Made by a program: the position numbers and the translations under genes
Notes under the pieces: model-generated
What the model was told of the DNA's origin: nothing
Database searches by the model: none
The model's input: the letters and a program-made list of their open reading frames with translations, nothing else
Part shown: positions 8,364 through 15,487 of the stretch, one piece after another
How positions within the stretch are numbered: position 1 is the first letter of the stretch
Layout of the letters: each line of letters starts with the position of its first letter
Origin: JBPYFK01 sp051984675
Lineage (GTDB): Bacteria > Actinomycetota > Actinomycetes > Mycobacteriales > Pseudonocardiaceae
Direction: 5' to 3'
Assembly: GCA_051984675.1 (NCBI GenBank)
Contig: JBPYFK010000014.1
Span: 1-29,460 of the forward strand
DNA length: 29,460 nt

Positions 8364-8693
8364 TCATGGGGCGAAGAGCGTGCTGGCCAGCGTCACGTGA
8401 ACGACGGTGCCGCCGAGGACGCTGAGCAGGGCGCTGCGACGCCACAGGTGCAGGCCGATGGTGACCGCCAGGGCTGCCAGCGGTGCGGCTGCGCGCAGGT
8501 GCGTCACTGGCAGGTCGCGCAGGGTGTAAGCGCAGAGGATCACCATGACGCCAGCGGGCATGCGGGTACGGAGGTACTGGATGGTCTTGCTGGCGCGCAG
8601 GGCGGTGAGGGCGGTGAAGGGCAGGGCGCGCAGCGCCCAGGTGACGGCGGCCGAGACGGCGGCTGCGGCGACCAGGTAGGCGGTGTCAGGCAT
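8364..8693 (-). CDS. azlD: AzlD family branched-chain amino acid exporter subunit
   Basis: A 109-residue hydrophobic protein with about four membrane segments. It carries the AzlD pattern RALPFTALTALRASKTIQYL and RMPAGVMVILCAYTLRD in its first half. AzlD is the small partner of AzlC; together they form an exporter of branched-chain amino acids or analogues (AzlCD of Bacillus, BrnFE of Corynebacterium). Its ATG lies inside the end of azlC (eight-base overlap), so the two are coupled. Length is normal for the family. Confidence 0.9.
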   Translation of the reverse strand: MPDTAYLVAAAAVSAAVTWALRALPFTALTALRASKTIQYLRTRMPAGVMVILCAYTLRDLPVTHLRAAAPLAALAVTIGLHLWRRSALLSVLGGTVVHVTLASTLFAP

Positions 8694-9432
8694 GGCGGGG
8701 CCTTCTGCGGGCGACCAGGTGCCGGGCCAGGAGCGCGGCGGTGAACAGGGTGAAGGCAGCCAGCAGCATCTGACTGGGGAAGGCCAGCCGCGCGATCAGC
8801 ACGGCCAGGACGGCAAACAGCGGGGTGGGCAAATCGTCGCGCTGGTCTTTGACGGCGTCGAATGCCAGGACTGCCAGCAGGGCGGTCATGGCGAATTCCA
8901 GGCCGGTGACACTGCCGGGCAGCAGTGAGCCGAGCAGTGCGCCGGTGGCCGAGCCGCCGATGCAGTACAGGTGCATGAACGCCTGCAACGAGACGATGCG
9001 CGCGCTGGACCAGGTCCGGGCCTGGCTGCCGGTGGTCATGGCGTACGCCTCGTCGCTGAGGGCGAAGGTGCTGTAAGTCTTGCCGAGGCGTCCGTGCACG
9101 CGGTGCAGGGGAAAAGATAGCGCGTAGAAGACGTGCCGGCCGTTGACCAGGAACGCAGTCAGCGCGACCGTCGCCAGGGGCACGGCCGCGGCGACGAGGG
9201 GGACGAGCAGGAACTCGAACGCACCGGTGTAGAGGACGGCCGAGAACATCGGCGCGCACCACCACGGCAGGCCGGTATGAGCGACGAGCATGCCGAAGGC
9301 GAGACCCATCGGCGCGAGACCCAGCCCCACGGAAGCGGAGTCCTGCAACGCAGCCAGGACCTCGGACCGTCTGCGCGGCGTCGCGGTGGCAGACCGAGGA
9401 TGGCCCCCGATGGCAGCCGGTCGTGTTTCCAT
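8686..9432 (-). CDS. azlC: AzlC family branched-chain amino acid exporter, large subunit
   Basis: A 248-residue AzlC/BrnF-type permease. After a charged N-terminus of about 30 residues come the family motifs GLGLAPMGLAFGMLVAHTGL, YTGAFEFLLVPLV, FLVNGRHVFYALSFPL and FALSDEAYAMTTG, with about seven membrane helices ending near 235. With AzlD it exports branched-chain amino acids across the plasma membrane, relieving intracellular excess. Directly upstream, only 62 bases away and divergent, is an Lrp/AsnC-type regulator, the classic regulator-exporter pair. A palindrome over the azlC start codon is a likely binding site for that regulator. Confidence 0.93.
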   Translation of the reverse strand: METRPAAIGGHPRSATATPRRRSEVLAALQDSASVGLGLAPMGLAFGMLVAHTGLPWWCAPMFSAVLYTGAFEFLLVPLVAAAVPLATVALTAFLVNGRHVFYALSFPLHRVHGRLGKTYSTFALSDEAYAMTTGSQARTWSSARIVSLQAFMHLYCIGGSATGALLGSLLPGSVTGLEFAMTALLAVLAFDAVKDQRDDLPTPLFAVLAVLIARLAFPSQMLLAAFTLFTAALLARHLVARRRPRHA

Positions 9433-9442
9433 GATGAAACAC
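9423..9442. promoter_or_regulatory. Palindrome over the azlC start codon, candidate Lrp operator
   Basis: GTGTTTC at 9423-9429 and GAAACAC at 9436-9442 form a perfect 7-base inverted repeat with a 6-base centre that includes the azlC ATG. Its position between azlC and the divergent lrp suggests binding by that regulator. Binding itself is inferred. Confidence 0.45.
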
Positions 9443-9482
9443 TAAAACGATACGTGCCTTATATGGTTGCAAATAATGGCGC

Positions 9483-9488
9483 TATAAT
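9483..9488 (+). promoter_or_regulatory. Consensus -10 box of a probable leaderless lrp promoter
   Basis: A perfect TATAAT lies with only six bases between it and the GTG start of the Lrp-type regulator at 9495. Transcription would therefore start at or next to the GTG, giving a leaderless mRNA, and no Shine-Dalgarno sequence is present. No good -35 box was seen at 16-18 bases upstream. Confidence 0.6.
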
Positions 9489-9494
9489 CCCTTC

Positions 9495-9953
9495 GTGGGC
9501 AATAAAGTGACGCTCGACGCGGTCGATCGGGAGATTTTGTTCCATCTGCGGCAGGATGGGCGGCTGAGCAACGTCGAACTGGCCAAGCGCGTCGGCCTGA
9601 CCCCGCCACCCTGTCTGCGCCGTCTCAAGCGGCTAGAGGAGTCCGGCGTCATCACCGGCTACCGGGCCGTCATCGACCCCGAAGCCGAAGGCCGCGGCCT
9701 GGAAGTACTGGTCGACATCGAGGTCTACGCCACAGACAAGAAGACCATCCTGGAACTGGAAGACACCCTGGCCTCCTACGAGGAAGTCATGGAGTGCCGC
9801 CGGATGTTCGGCCGCCCCGAGTACGTCATCCGCGTGGCCGTCGCCGACCACAACGCCTACGAAGCCTTCCTCATCAGCAAGCTGATCGGCCTTCCCGGAA
9901 TCCTGCGTGTCGAATCCAACCTGACCATGAAGAAGATCAAACCCGGCGTCTAA
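9495..9953 (+). CDS. Lrp/AsnC family transcriptional regulator
   Basis: A 152-residue regulator. The N-terminal winged helix-turn-helix is at about 7-60 (LDAVDREILFHLRQDGRLSN, then VELAKRVGLTPPPCLRRLKR). The C-terminal AsnC ligand/oligomerisation (RAM) domain covers about 65-145, including EVMECRRMFGRPEYVIRVAV. It senses amino acids and here most likely induces the divergent azlCD exporter. The GTG start directly follows a TATAAT box, suggesting leaderless translation. The TAA stop is formed by the end of the inserted IS element. If the target duplication is TA, the original gene ended in TAG at the same codon; if it is GTC, the protein originally continued for ten more residues. Confidence 0.92.
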   Translation: MGNKVTLDAVDREILFHLRQDGRLSNVELAKRVGLTPPPCLRRLKRLEESGVITGYRAVIDPEAEGRGLEVLVDIEVYATDKKTILELEDTLASYEEVMECRRMFGRPEYVIRVAVADHNAYEAFLISKLIGLPGILRVESNLTMKKIKPGV

Positions 9954-9971
9954 CGACCTCGTGCATGATTA
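9953..9971 (+). repeat. Left terminal inverted repeat of the IS5-type element
   Basis: ACGACCTCGTGCATGATTA, identical over 19 bases to the complement of 10989-11007. Similarity falls off immediately inside. Confidence 0.9.
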
Positions 9972-9998
9972 GGTGATCTTGCTTGAGGTGATCTTGCC

Positions 9999-10952
9999 GT
10001 GGGTCGTACTGGGGTGTTGTCGAGCCGTCGGGTGACCGGGTTATCCAGGCAGGTCATCGCTGAGTTGATTGCCGAGGTAGGTCCGGTGTGGCAGGCCCGT
10101 CAGGATGCCCGGCTTGCTGACCGCCTGCGGCGGCGGGCGCCCGGTGCGGGGGCGAAGTACAGGTTGGTGTTCGTCGACCGATTGCTGGTCACACTGGTCC
10201 ACCTGCGACACGCCACCACCCATGACGTGCTCGCAGCGTGGTTCGGGGTCAATCGCTCCACCATCACCCGGGCCATCGGCGAGATCCGACCGCTGCTGGC
10301 TGATCGAGGCTGTCGCGTGGAGCAGGGAATTCGGTTGCGCACGGTGGCGGATGTCGTGGCCCGTCTCGACGCCGTAGGTGAGACCGCGCTGATGGACGCC
10401 ACCGGGATTCGAGTGCGGCGACCGTCGGCGAAACGCGAAGGCAGACACCAGTTCATCTCGGGTAAGTCCCGGCAAAACGCCATGAAGGCGCTGGTGATGA
10501 CCGATGGGCAGGGATGCGTGTTGTTCTGCGGCCCCACAGTTCGGGGCAGTACGGCTGATATCACCCAAGCGCGCCAGGCTGGCGTGACCGATTGGCTTGC
10601 CTACACCGCAGCGGTCGAGATCCTCACCGACGCCGGCTACCAGGGCTTGGGAGCGCAGACCCGCGGGCAGGTCGTCACGCCGACACAGAAGCACCACAAG
10701 AAGCGGTTGGAGACCATGCCAGGCATCGCCGAACTTCTTGCGGCACAACGGAAAGCACACGCTCGGCGACCCGTCCGGGTGGAGCATGGCATCGCCCATC
10801 TCAAGAACTGGCGCAGCTTGGCTCGACACCTCGGCCGCCGAGAGATTCTCGACGACACCGTTCGCGCCGTCGCCGGGCTGCTCTCGGATCAACAACACAC
10901 CGACCGCTGTCGACGTCAGCCGGTCGCTGCGCTGACGGGCTCAACCATGTGA
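9999..10952 (+). CDS. IS5-family (DDE_Tnp_4 type) transposase
   Basis: A 317-residue transposase. An N-terminal helix-turn-helix lies at about 50-105 (LRHATTHDVLAAWFGVNRST), followed by a DDE domain with the first Asp in LMDATGIRVRRP, the second in ILTDAGYQGLGAQT and the Glu in RVEHGIAHLKNWRSL. The GTG start at 9999 has an excellent GAGGTGAT box at 9985-9992, inside the element. The frame is uninterrupted from start to stop, so the protein may be functional. It would cut and join the 19-base ends at 9953-9971 and 10989-11007. Confidence 0.92.
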   Translation: MGRTGVLSSRRVTGLSRQVIAELIAEVGPVWQARQDARLADRLRRRAPGAGAKYRLVFVDRLLVTLVHLRHATTHDVLAAWFGVNRSTITRAIGEIRPLLADRGCRVEQGIRLRTVADVVARLDAVGETALMDATGIRVRRPSAKREGRHQFISGKSRQNAMKALVMTDGQGCVLFCGPTVRGSTADITQARQAGVTDWLAYTAAVEILTDAGYQGLGAQTRGQVVTPTQKHHKKRLETMPGIAELLAAQRKAHARRPVRVEHGIAHLKNWRSLARHLGRREILDDTVRAVAGLLSDQQHTDRCRRQPVAALTGSTM

Positions 10953-10988
10953 ATCACGGCCACATCGCGGCCAGCCGCGCGTCATCTT

Positions 10989-11007
10989 TAATCATGCACG
11001 AGGTCGT
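10989..11007 (-). repeat. Right terminal inverted repeat of the IS5-type element
   Basis: TAATCATGCACGAGGTCGT, the exact complement of the left end at 9953-9971. It is followed by TA and then GTC, the two alternative target duplications. Confidence 0.9.
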
Positions 11008-11009
11008 TA

Positions 11010-11740
11010 GTCACCCAGGAACTGTCCACTTGCGACGTTCCCTAGAGCACAAAGTCCTAACTCATCGTGATCAACACTGCGACAGCGGCGAAGCAGCGCC
11101 GGCCTCACGGCCCACTGCGACGTATCATCCTGGGTCTCTGGTGCGTGGCGCTGAAGGGTCCGAAGGCCCAGATGTACGCCACCGGGTTCCCGGTCGACGC
11201 TTCGGCCAACCGCACCTAGGCAATCGCTCCATCGGTGTGTACGACGTTGGGACGTCGCGCTGCTGGTCAGTCGATCATCTTCCAGAAGCCACAGGTTCGG
11301 GCGCGCTGTGATAGATCGCTGACGAACGACCGATAGTCGGAATAACCCGGTGATCGCCCGTATCTCCATGACGCCGTTACAGGGAAGGTTAGAGAGCCAG
11401 GGACTTTCGGCACTACTGGTCGCGGAAGCCCTCCGTGAGGATCAGTGGGGCCGGGCAAGCCCCGCCACGGTGACGCCCGAGGTCGAAGTGTGTCGCAGTA
11501 CACGTGTGCGTTCCACCGGCTCGCCATTCGGCTGATCGACGGACGACCCGCTCTCGGGCATAGCGACTGTCCATGACCGCGAAAGGCTGCGATCTATGCC
11601 AGCTGTGTGGACCGGAGTCATCGCGTTCGTTATCTGGAGGTCGGTTCTGGCCTCAGTCACATGAGAGATCTTGGTGTCCCGGACGTGTGGCTCATGAGTA
11701 TCCGGGAGCTCTCAGGCACTGATCGCGGTAGACCTTCGCC
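11010..11740. other. 730-base stretch without a recognisable gene
   Basis: No frame here has both a ribosome binding site and recognisable protein content. The plus strand near 11090-11215 reads a stretch ending MYATGFPVDASANRT, and the minus strand near 11270-11420 a stretch ending CGFWKMID. Both could be scraps of dead genes, but neither was identified. Together with the flanking IS and integrase scrap the region looks like degraded mobile DNA. Confidence 0.4.
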
Positions 11741-11862
11741 GTGATCTTTCGGGCTGAACGAGTAGTCGCCGCTGATGGTGCGGTCGACTGGGTCGTGGTC
11801 AACGCCGAGTCATACGACATCCATATCGACGCGACCGCGTTCCTCAGTGCGAGTCCTGCGCG
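11741..11862 (+). pseudogene. N-terminal scrap of a tyrosine integrase (tentative)
   Basis: From a GTG at 11741 the plus strand reads a peptide including VDWVVVNAESYDIHIDATAF. It resembles the segment just before the core-binding domain of actinomycete phage-type integrases (W.VVD..SYDVH.EA.AFL followed by N.TV.AY). The similarity stops at about 11862, where the reductase gene begins on the other strand, and the core-binding and catalytic domains are missing. The family call is from memory of the pattern and remains tentative. Confidence 0.35.
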
Positions 11863-12794
11863 GACTGTTGATCGTCTGGGGAGTCGACGACCTCCCACGG
11901 TGCCGTCCAGTTGCCTGGCAACCGGAACGAGAGCTGCGCGTCTTCCTCGATGCGCTTGGCGACGTGCAGTTCTGCGGCCCCGGGGCCGTAGCGCTCGGTA
12001 GCGAGAGCGAAGGCGTCCTGCGCCGCGTTGGTCAGCGGCAGCTTGGCGGCGACATCGTTTTGCAGTTCGCTGATGAGGCGCAGATCTTTGAGGCAGAGGT
12101 CGAGGGTGAACGACGGGTCGTAATGGCCAGCGAAGATCGATGGTGCGTCGTGACGGGCGACGAACGAATCGCCGACGGACTGGCGGATCGCCGACCACAG
12201 AATGTCGAGGTCAACCCCGTGCCGCACGCCCACCGCGAAGCCCTCGCCAAGAGCCGCCGCGGCGATGAACCACAGCTGATTGGTCACGAGCTTGACGACG
12301 TTGCCCGTGCCGAGCGCGCCGCAGGGGATCACGATGCCGAGAACGCTCAGTACCGGAATGACGCGTTCGACCGCGTCACTGTCGCCTCCGGCGAACAGCG
12401 TCAGCCTGCCGTTGCGCGCGCCGTCGACCGCGCCGGTGACCGGCGAGTCCACCACTGACACACCTTGCGGTGCTTGTGCTGCCAGGGTGGTGACGAGCTC
12501 AATCCGGTTCGTGGTGGTGTCCACCCACACCGAACCGCGCTGCAGCGCTTCCAGTGCCCCCGCTTCGACCATGACCGCTTCGACGTGATCCGGTCGCGGC
12601 AAGGAAGTCACGAACAGCTCAGCGGACCCGGCGCAGTCCGCGACCGACTCGGCTGCCCGGGCGCCGGCGGCCACGGCGGTGGCCACCTTGTCCGGATCGG
12701 TGTCGAAGACGCGCACATCGTGGCCCGCGTCGACCAGCCGGCGGCACATCGGTCCGCCCATGTTCCCGAGACCGACAAACCCAATCGCTGTCAT
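11844..12794 (-). CDS. NAD(P)-dependent 3-hydroxyisobutyrate dehydrogenase-like reductase
   Basis: A 316-residue beta-hydroxyacid dehydrogenase. It has an N-terminal Rossmann motif IGFVGLGNMGGPMCRRLVDA, the substrate-binding signature VVDSPVTGAVDGARNGRLTL at about 114-133 and the catalytic Lys168 in GTGNVVKLVTNQ, followed by the all-helical C-terminal domain. The family oxidises 3-hydroxyisobutyrate, tartronate semialdehyde-type or related 3-hydroxy acids; the substrate here is unknown. The ATG at 12794 has an AAAGGA box upstream. It is divergent from a LysR regulator 104 bases away, its probable regulator. The last few residues are read from DNA antisense to an integrase scrap, so the natural C-terminus may have been altered. 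Confidence 0.9.
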   Translation of the reverse strand: MTAIGFVGLGNMGGPMCRRLVDAGHDVRVFDTDPDKVATAVAAGARAAESVADCAGSAELFVTSLPRPDHVEAVMVEAGALEALQRGSVWVDTTTNRIELVTTLAAQAPQGVSVVDSPVTGAVDGARNGRLTLFAGGDSDAVERVIPVLSVLGIVIPCGALGTGNVVKLVTNQLWFIAAAALGEGFAVGVRHGVDLDILWSAIRQSVGDSFVARHDAPSIFAGHYDPSFTLDLCLKDLRLISELQNDVAAKLPLTNAAQDAFALATERYGPGAAELHVAKRIEEDAQLSFRLPGNWTAPWEVVDSPDDQQSAQDSH

Positions 12795-12863
12795 TTCGCA
12801 CGGTCCTTTCGGTGTTCGCGAAGGTTGCCGGTGAACGTACGTCGGACCAGTGCGTCGAGGTAG

Positions 12864-12889
12864 CCTATGTTGTCTAGAGATGGCATAGG
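12864..12889. promoter_or_regulatory. Candidate LysR operator in the divergent promoter
   Basis: CCTATG at 12864-12869 and CATAGG at 12884-12889 are perfect inverted arms around 14 bases that contain TCTAGA. This fits the long, AT-flanked dyads bound by LysR-type regulators. The right arm overlaps the AGGAGA ribosome binding site of the regulator gene, which would allow autoregulation. The binding role is inferred. Confidence 0.55.
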
Positions 12890-12897
12890 AGATTCCT

Positions 12898-13833
12898 TTG
12901 GCTTCCCTGCATCAGCTGCGATGCTTCCTCGCGACGGTGGAGCACGGCTCATTCACTGCAGCAGCCGCCGATCTGGGCATTACTCAGCCGTCGCTGTCCG
13001 AACAGGTACGCCAGCTCGAGCGCAGCCTCAACACCCCGCTGTTTCACCGCCTCGGGCGCGGGGTGGCACCCACCGAGGCCGCCCATGCGCTGCGGCCCCA
13101 CGCGCACACCGCGCTGGCCGCCGTCGACGAAGCCAGGCGGGCAGTGTCTTCGGTCCGCGAGGCCACGGCCGGGACGCTGCGCTTCGGCCTGTTCGGTGCC
13201 GCGCATCTCTACCTGGGCAGCGACCTCGCGGCCGACATGCTCGAGCGCCATCCGGGGCTTCGCGTCGTGCTGATCGGCCAGAACTCGATGGACGTCATCG
13301 ACCAGATCCAGCGGGGCCGGCTCGAAGCCGGGCTGGTGGCATTACCCGTGGACGACGAGAACCTGGAGATCCACCCCGTCCTGCAGGACGAGATCGTCTA
13401 CGTCAGCGCCAACCCAGAGCGTGTGCGCAAGCCCGTCACCCCCGCAGAGCTCGGCGTCGCTTCACTCGTGCTGTCCGAAGCGACCTGGGGCAACGAGGAC
13501 TACACCCGCCAGCAGCTCACCCGGGCCGTCCAGTCCGCGGGATGCTCCTTACGCCCTCGCATCGAAGTGGAAAACGTCGAAGCCGCACTTGAGCTCGCGG
13601 CCCGCGGGCTCGCCGACACCCTCGCCGCGCGCGGCGTGCTGCACCGCATGCGCAACCAGCTACCCAACACACTGGGCCACGTGCCGCTGCGCCCCAAGCT
13701 CTACGACCACTTCGCCATCGTGCACCGCCACGGTGCAACACTCAGCCAGCCCACCCGCACGATCATCGAACTCGCCACCGCACGCCTAAAACAGGTCGGC
13801 GCGGTAACGCACCAGGCGGGCGGCCGTTCCTGA
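12898..13833 (+). CDS. LysR family transcriptional regulator
   Basis: A 311-residue LysR-type regulator. The N-terminal winged helix-turn-helix is FLATVEHGSFTAAAADLGIT and QPSLSEQVRQLERSLNTPLF at about 10-50. The co-inducer domain starts near residue 90 with TAGTLRFGLFGAAHLYLGSD. The TTG start at 12898 is chosen because AGGAGA lies five bases upstream. It is divergent from the 3-hydroxyisobutyrate-dehydrogenase-like gene and the intergenic dyad supports control of that gene and itself. The metabolite sensed is unknown. Confidence 0.9.
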   Translation: MASLHQLRCFLATVEHGSFTAAAADLGITQPSLSEQVRQLERSLNTPLFHRLGRGVAPTEAAHALRPHAHTALAAVDEARRAVSSVREATAGTLRFGLFGAAHLYLGSDLAADMLERHPGLRVVLIGQNSMDVIDQIQRGRLEAGLVALPVDDENLEIHPVLQDEIVYVSANPERVRKPVTPAELGVASLVLSEATWGNEDYTRQQLTRAVQSAGCSLRPRIEVENVEAALELAARGLADTLAARGVLHRMRNQLPNTLGHVPLRPKLYDHFAIVHRHGATLSQPTRTIIELATARLKQVGAVTHQAGGRS

Positions 13834-14050
13834 CGGCTAGCACTAACCCGGATGCTGTCGCGGTTCTGCTGGGGCTGCCGCCGCCATAGCCCCACCAGTA
13901 CGGCTCGTCCGGGGTGAGCTCGTAGAGCACGGTTGCGCGCTCGCGTTCGGTCGGGCCTGCGCCTCCGGCCATGACGAGGATGCGCGCGTCGGTGCCGTCG
14001 TGGTTCTCGGCGATGCCGCGGTAGACGCGGTGCGCTGGCTTGTCGGTCAC
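13763..14050 (-). pseudogene. Truncated small protein, DUF6166-like
   Basis: A GTG at 14050 with an AGGAG box five bases upstream opens a 95-residue frame. The first 60 residues look genuine (HRVYRGIAENHDGTDARILV, then YELTPDEPYWWGYGGGSP) and resemble small actinobacterial DUF6166-type proteins with a W-GYGGSGP motif. After about residue 65 the sequence loses protein character and runs into DNA antisense to the 3' end of the LysR gene, so the natural C-terminus is gone. Function unknown. Confidence 0.45.
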
Positions 14051-14131
14051 ACGCTCTCCTGGTCCGGCGGTGTCGGAATGATCAGTGTGGCAGCCCCCAC
14101 CGACACCGACGGGTCATGATGACCACGCGGT

Positions 14132-14158
14132 CACTGCCCGTCGACCGGATGGGCAGTG
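14132..14158. terminator. Small hairpin
   Basis: CACTGCCC at 14132-14139 and GGGCAGTG at 14151-14158 are perfect inverted arms with an 11-base loop. It lies in a short non-coding gap and may be a terminator for a minus-strand gene now reduced to a fragment at 14264-14545. Confidence 0.4.
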
Positions 14159-14263
14159 CCCTTGTCAGTTCGTACTCCGGCCGCCACCCTGGGGGCTGCG
14201 ACCAGGGACCATCTCGTGTGTACCTGGTGACACGTTTCTCACCGGCACCCCTACCACCGGGCG

Positions 14264-14545
14264 TCAGGTGCGCTTGATGCGCTTTGTCTGGTCGAGTAAG
14301 TCGATGACGTGAACTCCGGGGACTTTCCGTACTGCACCGTAGTTCCAGCGGATCCAGACTGCGGTCGCCCCGGCGGCGTGGGCGAATTGCAGCTTCTCCA
14401 TACTGCGGGGTTGGTGTTCGGAGTCTATTTCCACCACGAGATCCGGCGAACCTTCGCGGGTGAGCACCACATCGATGGACCCGCACAAGGAGCCGCCCGC
14501 TGGAATGAACGGCGGAGTCAGCTCGGCGAAGCTACGCTTGGAGAA
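14264..14545 (-). pseudogene. C-terminal fragment of a nuclease-like conserved protein
   Basis: About 85 residues, including AELTPPFIPAGGSLCGSIDV, then PDLVVEIDSEHQPRS and GATAVWIRWNYGAVRKVPGV. The spacing of IDVVL, EIDS and a following Lys resembles a PD-(D/E)XK-type nuclease core, seen in a family of unknown actinobacterial proteins. The N-terminal part is missing: upstream the frame runs straight into a decayed IS630 transposase, so the gene was cut there. Nuclease activity is inference from the motif only. Confidence 0.4.
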
Positions 14546-15225
14546 GCTACGCCAGCGTGCCACCACGACGGTATTCGGATTCCACCCGCATCGGCCGATG
14601 CGGACCCGCCGGCAGGCTCGAACGGACCCGGCAGCGGGCCTGAACCCCGGGTTTCTCATCAGCACTGATCACAAAGTCGTTGTCCCCCAACGGTTCTCTG
14701 CCCCACAAGTGGGCATACAAGTCCAGGACCCGGGCTGCTTTGACCGCGAAGTATGGGTCCCGTGGGGAGATCCACGACCGGTGCTGCCAGGGTTTGAGCG
14801 CGTCCGTTGCCAACCACTGACGCATCGTCGAGGCGGAGACGCGCTCCACGATCCCCCGTTGGATCGCCTCGCGCGCCAGTTCGGGACAGCTCCATTTCGT
14901 CAACGGTGCCTGCGCTTGGCTGGGCAGTTCACAAGCCAGCGCTGTGATCTCCGCGCGCACGGCGGCGGTGAAGGTGAATGCCGTGCCGGTGGAACCGCGC
15001 ACGCCGCCGGCGTGCGGTGTCGACGCTGATGCCCAGCCTGCGGGCGATACCGGCGTTGGACTCGCCTGCCGCGCCGGCCAACACGATGCGAGCCCGCACG
15101 ACGTGGCGGTATTCGGCGCGGCCCTTCCGCACCAACGTCTCCAACTCGCACCGGTCGGACTCGCTGAGCATGATCACGTACGGGCTGGACGGCCCCATCG
15201 ACACCCCAACCAAACGGAAGATCAA
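14545..15225 (-). pseudogene. Decayed IS630-family transposase
   Basis: The N-terminal part starts MGPSSPYVIMLSESDRCELE (about 15198) and continues through the helix-turn-helix AGIARRLGISVDTARRR. Near 15000 there is a frameshift with loss of a linker. The second frame continues FTAAVRAEITALACELPS, TKWSCPELAREAIQRGI, DALKPWQHRSWI and DNDFVISADEKPGVQARCR (first catalytic Asp), then stops at GGTLA near 14547. The remaining DDE domain is absent. This order matches IS630-family transposases of actinomycetes. The remnant separates two fragments of unrelated genes. Confidence 0.75.
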
Positions 15226-15234
15226 CTATGAGGG

Positions 15235-15485
15235 GCGTGACGGTATCGGGCACGATGAGGTGCATGGCCACCCCCCGGTGGCTACGACGGTGCGGTTGAC
15301 GACGTTGCCGGTTGTCGTCGATCTTCTCGGTGACCTGGTTGCCCTGGCTGTCGGTGTAGACGTGGGGTTCCACGGGGTCGCGAGGTTCGGGGGCCCAAGT
15401 GCCTGCGCTGCGAGTACCGGTCGCCGCCAAGATCAGCACTGCGCAGTCGAGAACAGCACCGAGCCCGATGAAAAGATTCTCACAT
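15235..15485 (-). pseudogene. Fragment of an unknown membrane-anchored protein
   Basis: On the minus strand a hydrophobic stretch (NLFIGLGAVLDCAVLILAAT) is followed by a hydrophilic part with WAPEPRDPVEPHVYTDSQGN and QVTEKIDDN. No start codon precedes the hydrophobic segment in frame, and the downstream end runs into the IS630 remnant. It is therefore the middle of a gene cut on both sides. Family not recognised. Confidence 0.35.
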
Positions 15486-15487
15486 CG

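Larger units (their letters stand above)
9951..11009. mobile_element. Complete IS5-type insertion sequence
   Basis: An element of about 1.06 kb bounded by 19-base perfect terminal inverted repeats and carrying one transposase gene that fills most of it. If the target is CTAG with TA duplicated (9951-9952 and 11008-11009), as is common in IS5-family subgroups, the element is 9953-11007. If the flanking GTC triplets (9948-9950, 11010-11012) are the duplication, it is 9951-11009. Intact ends and an uninterrupted transposase suggest recent arrival and possible activity. It sits at the 3' end of lrp. Confidence 0.85.

Noticed and set aside
10041..10898. 285-codon minus-strand frame inside the IS element
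   Set aside because: It is the reverse-strand shadow of the transposase gene, which has the DDE residues and ribosome binding site.
11584..11670. Short hydrophobic plus-strand peptide of about 22 residues
   Set aside because: No ribosome binding site and no context such as an antitoxin RNA or known small membrane toxin family.
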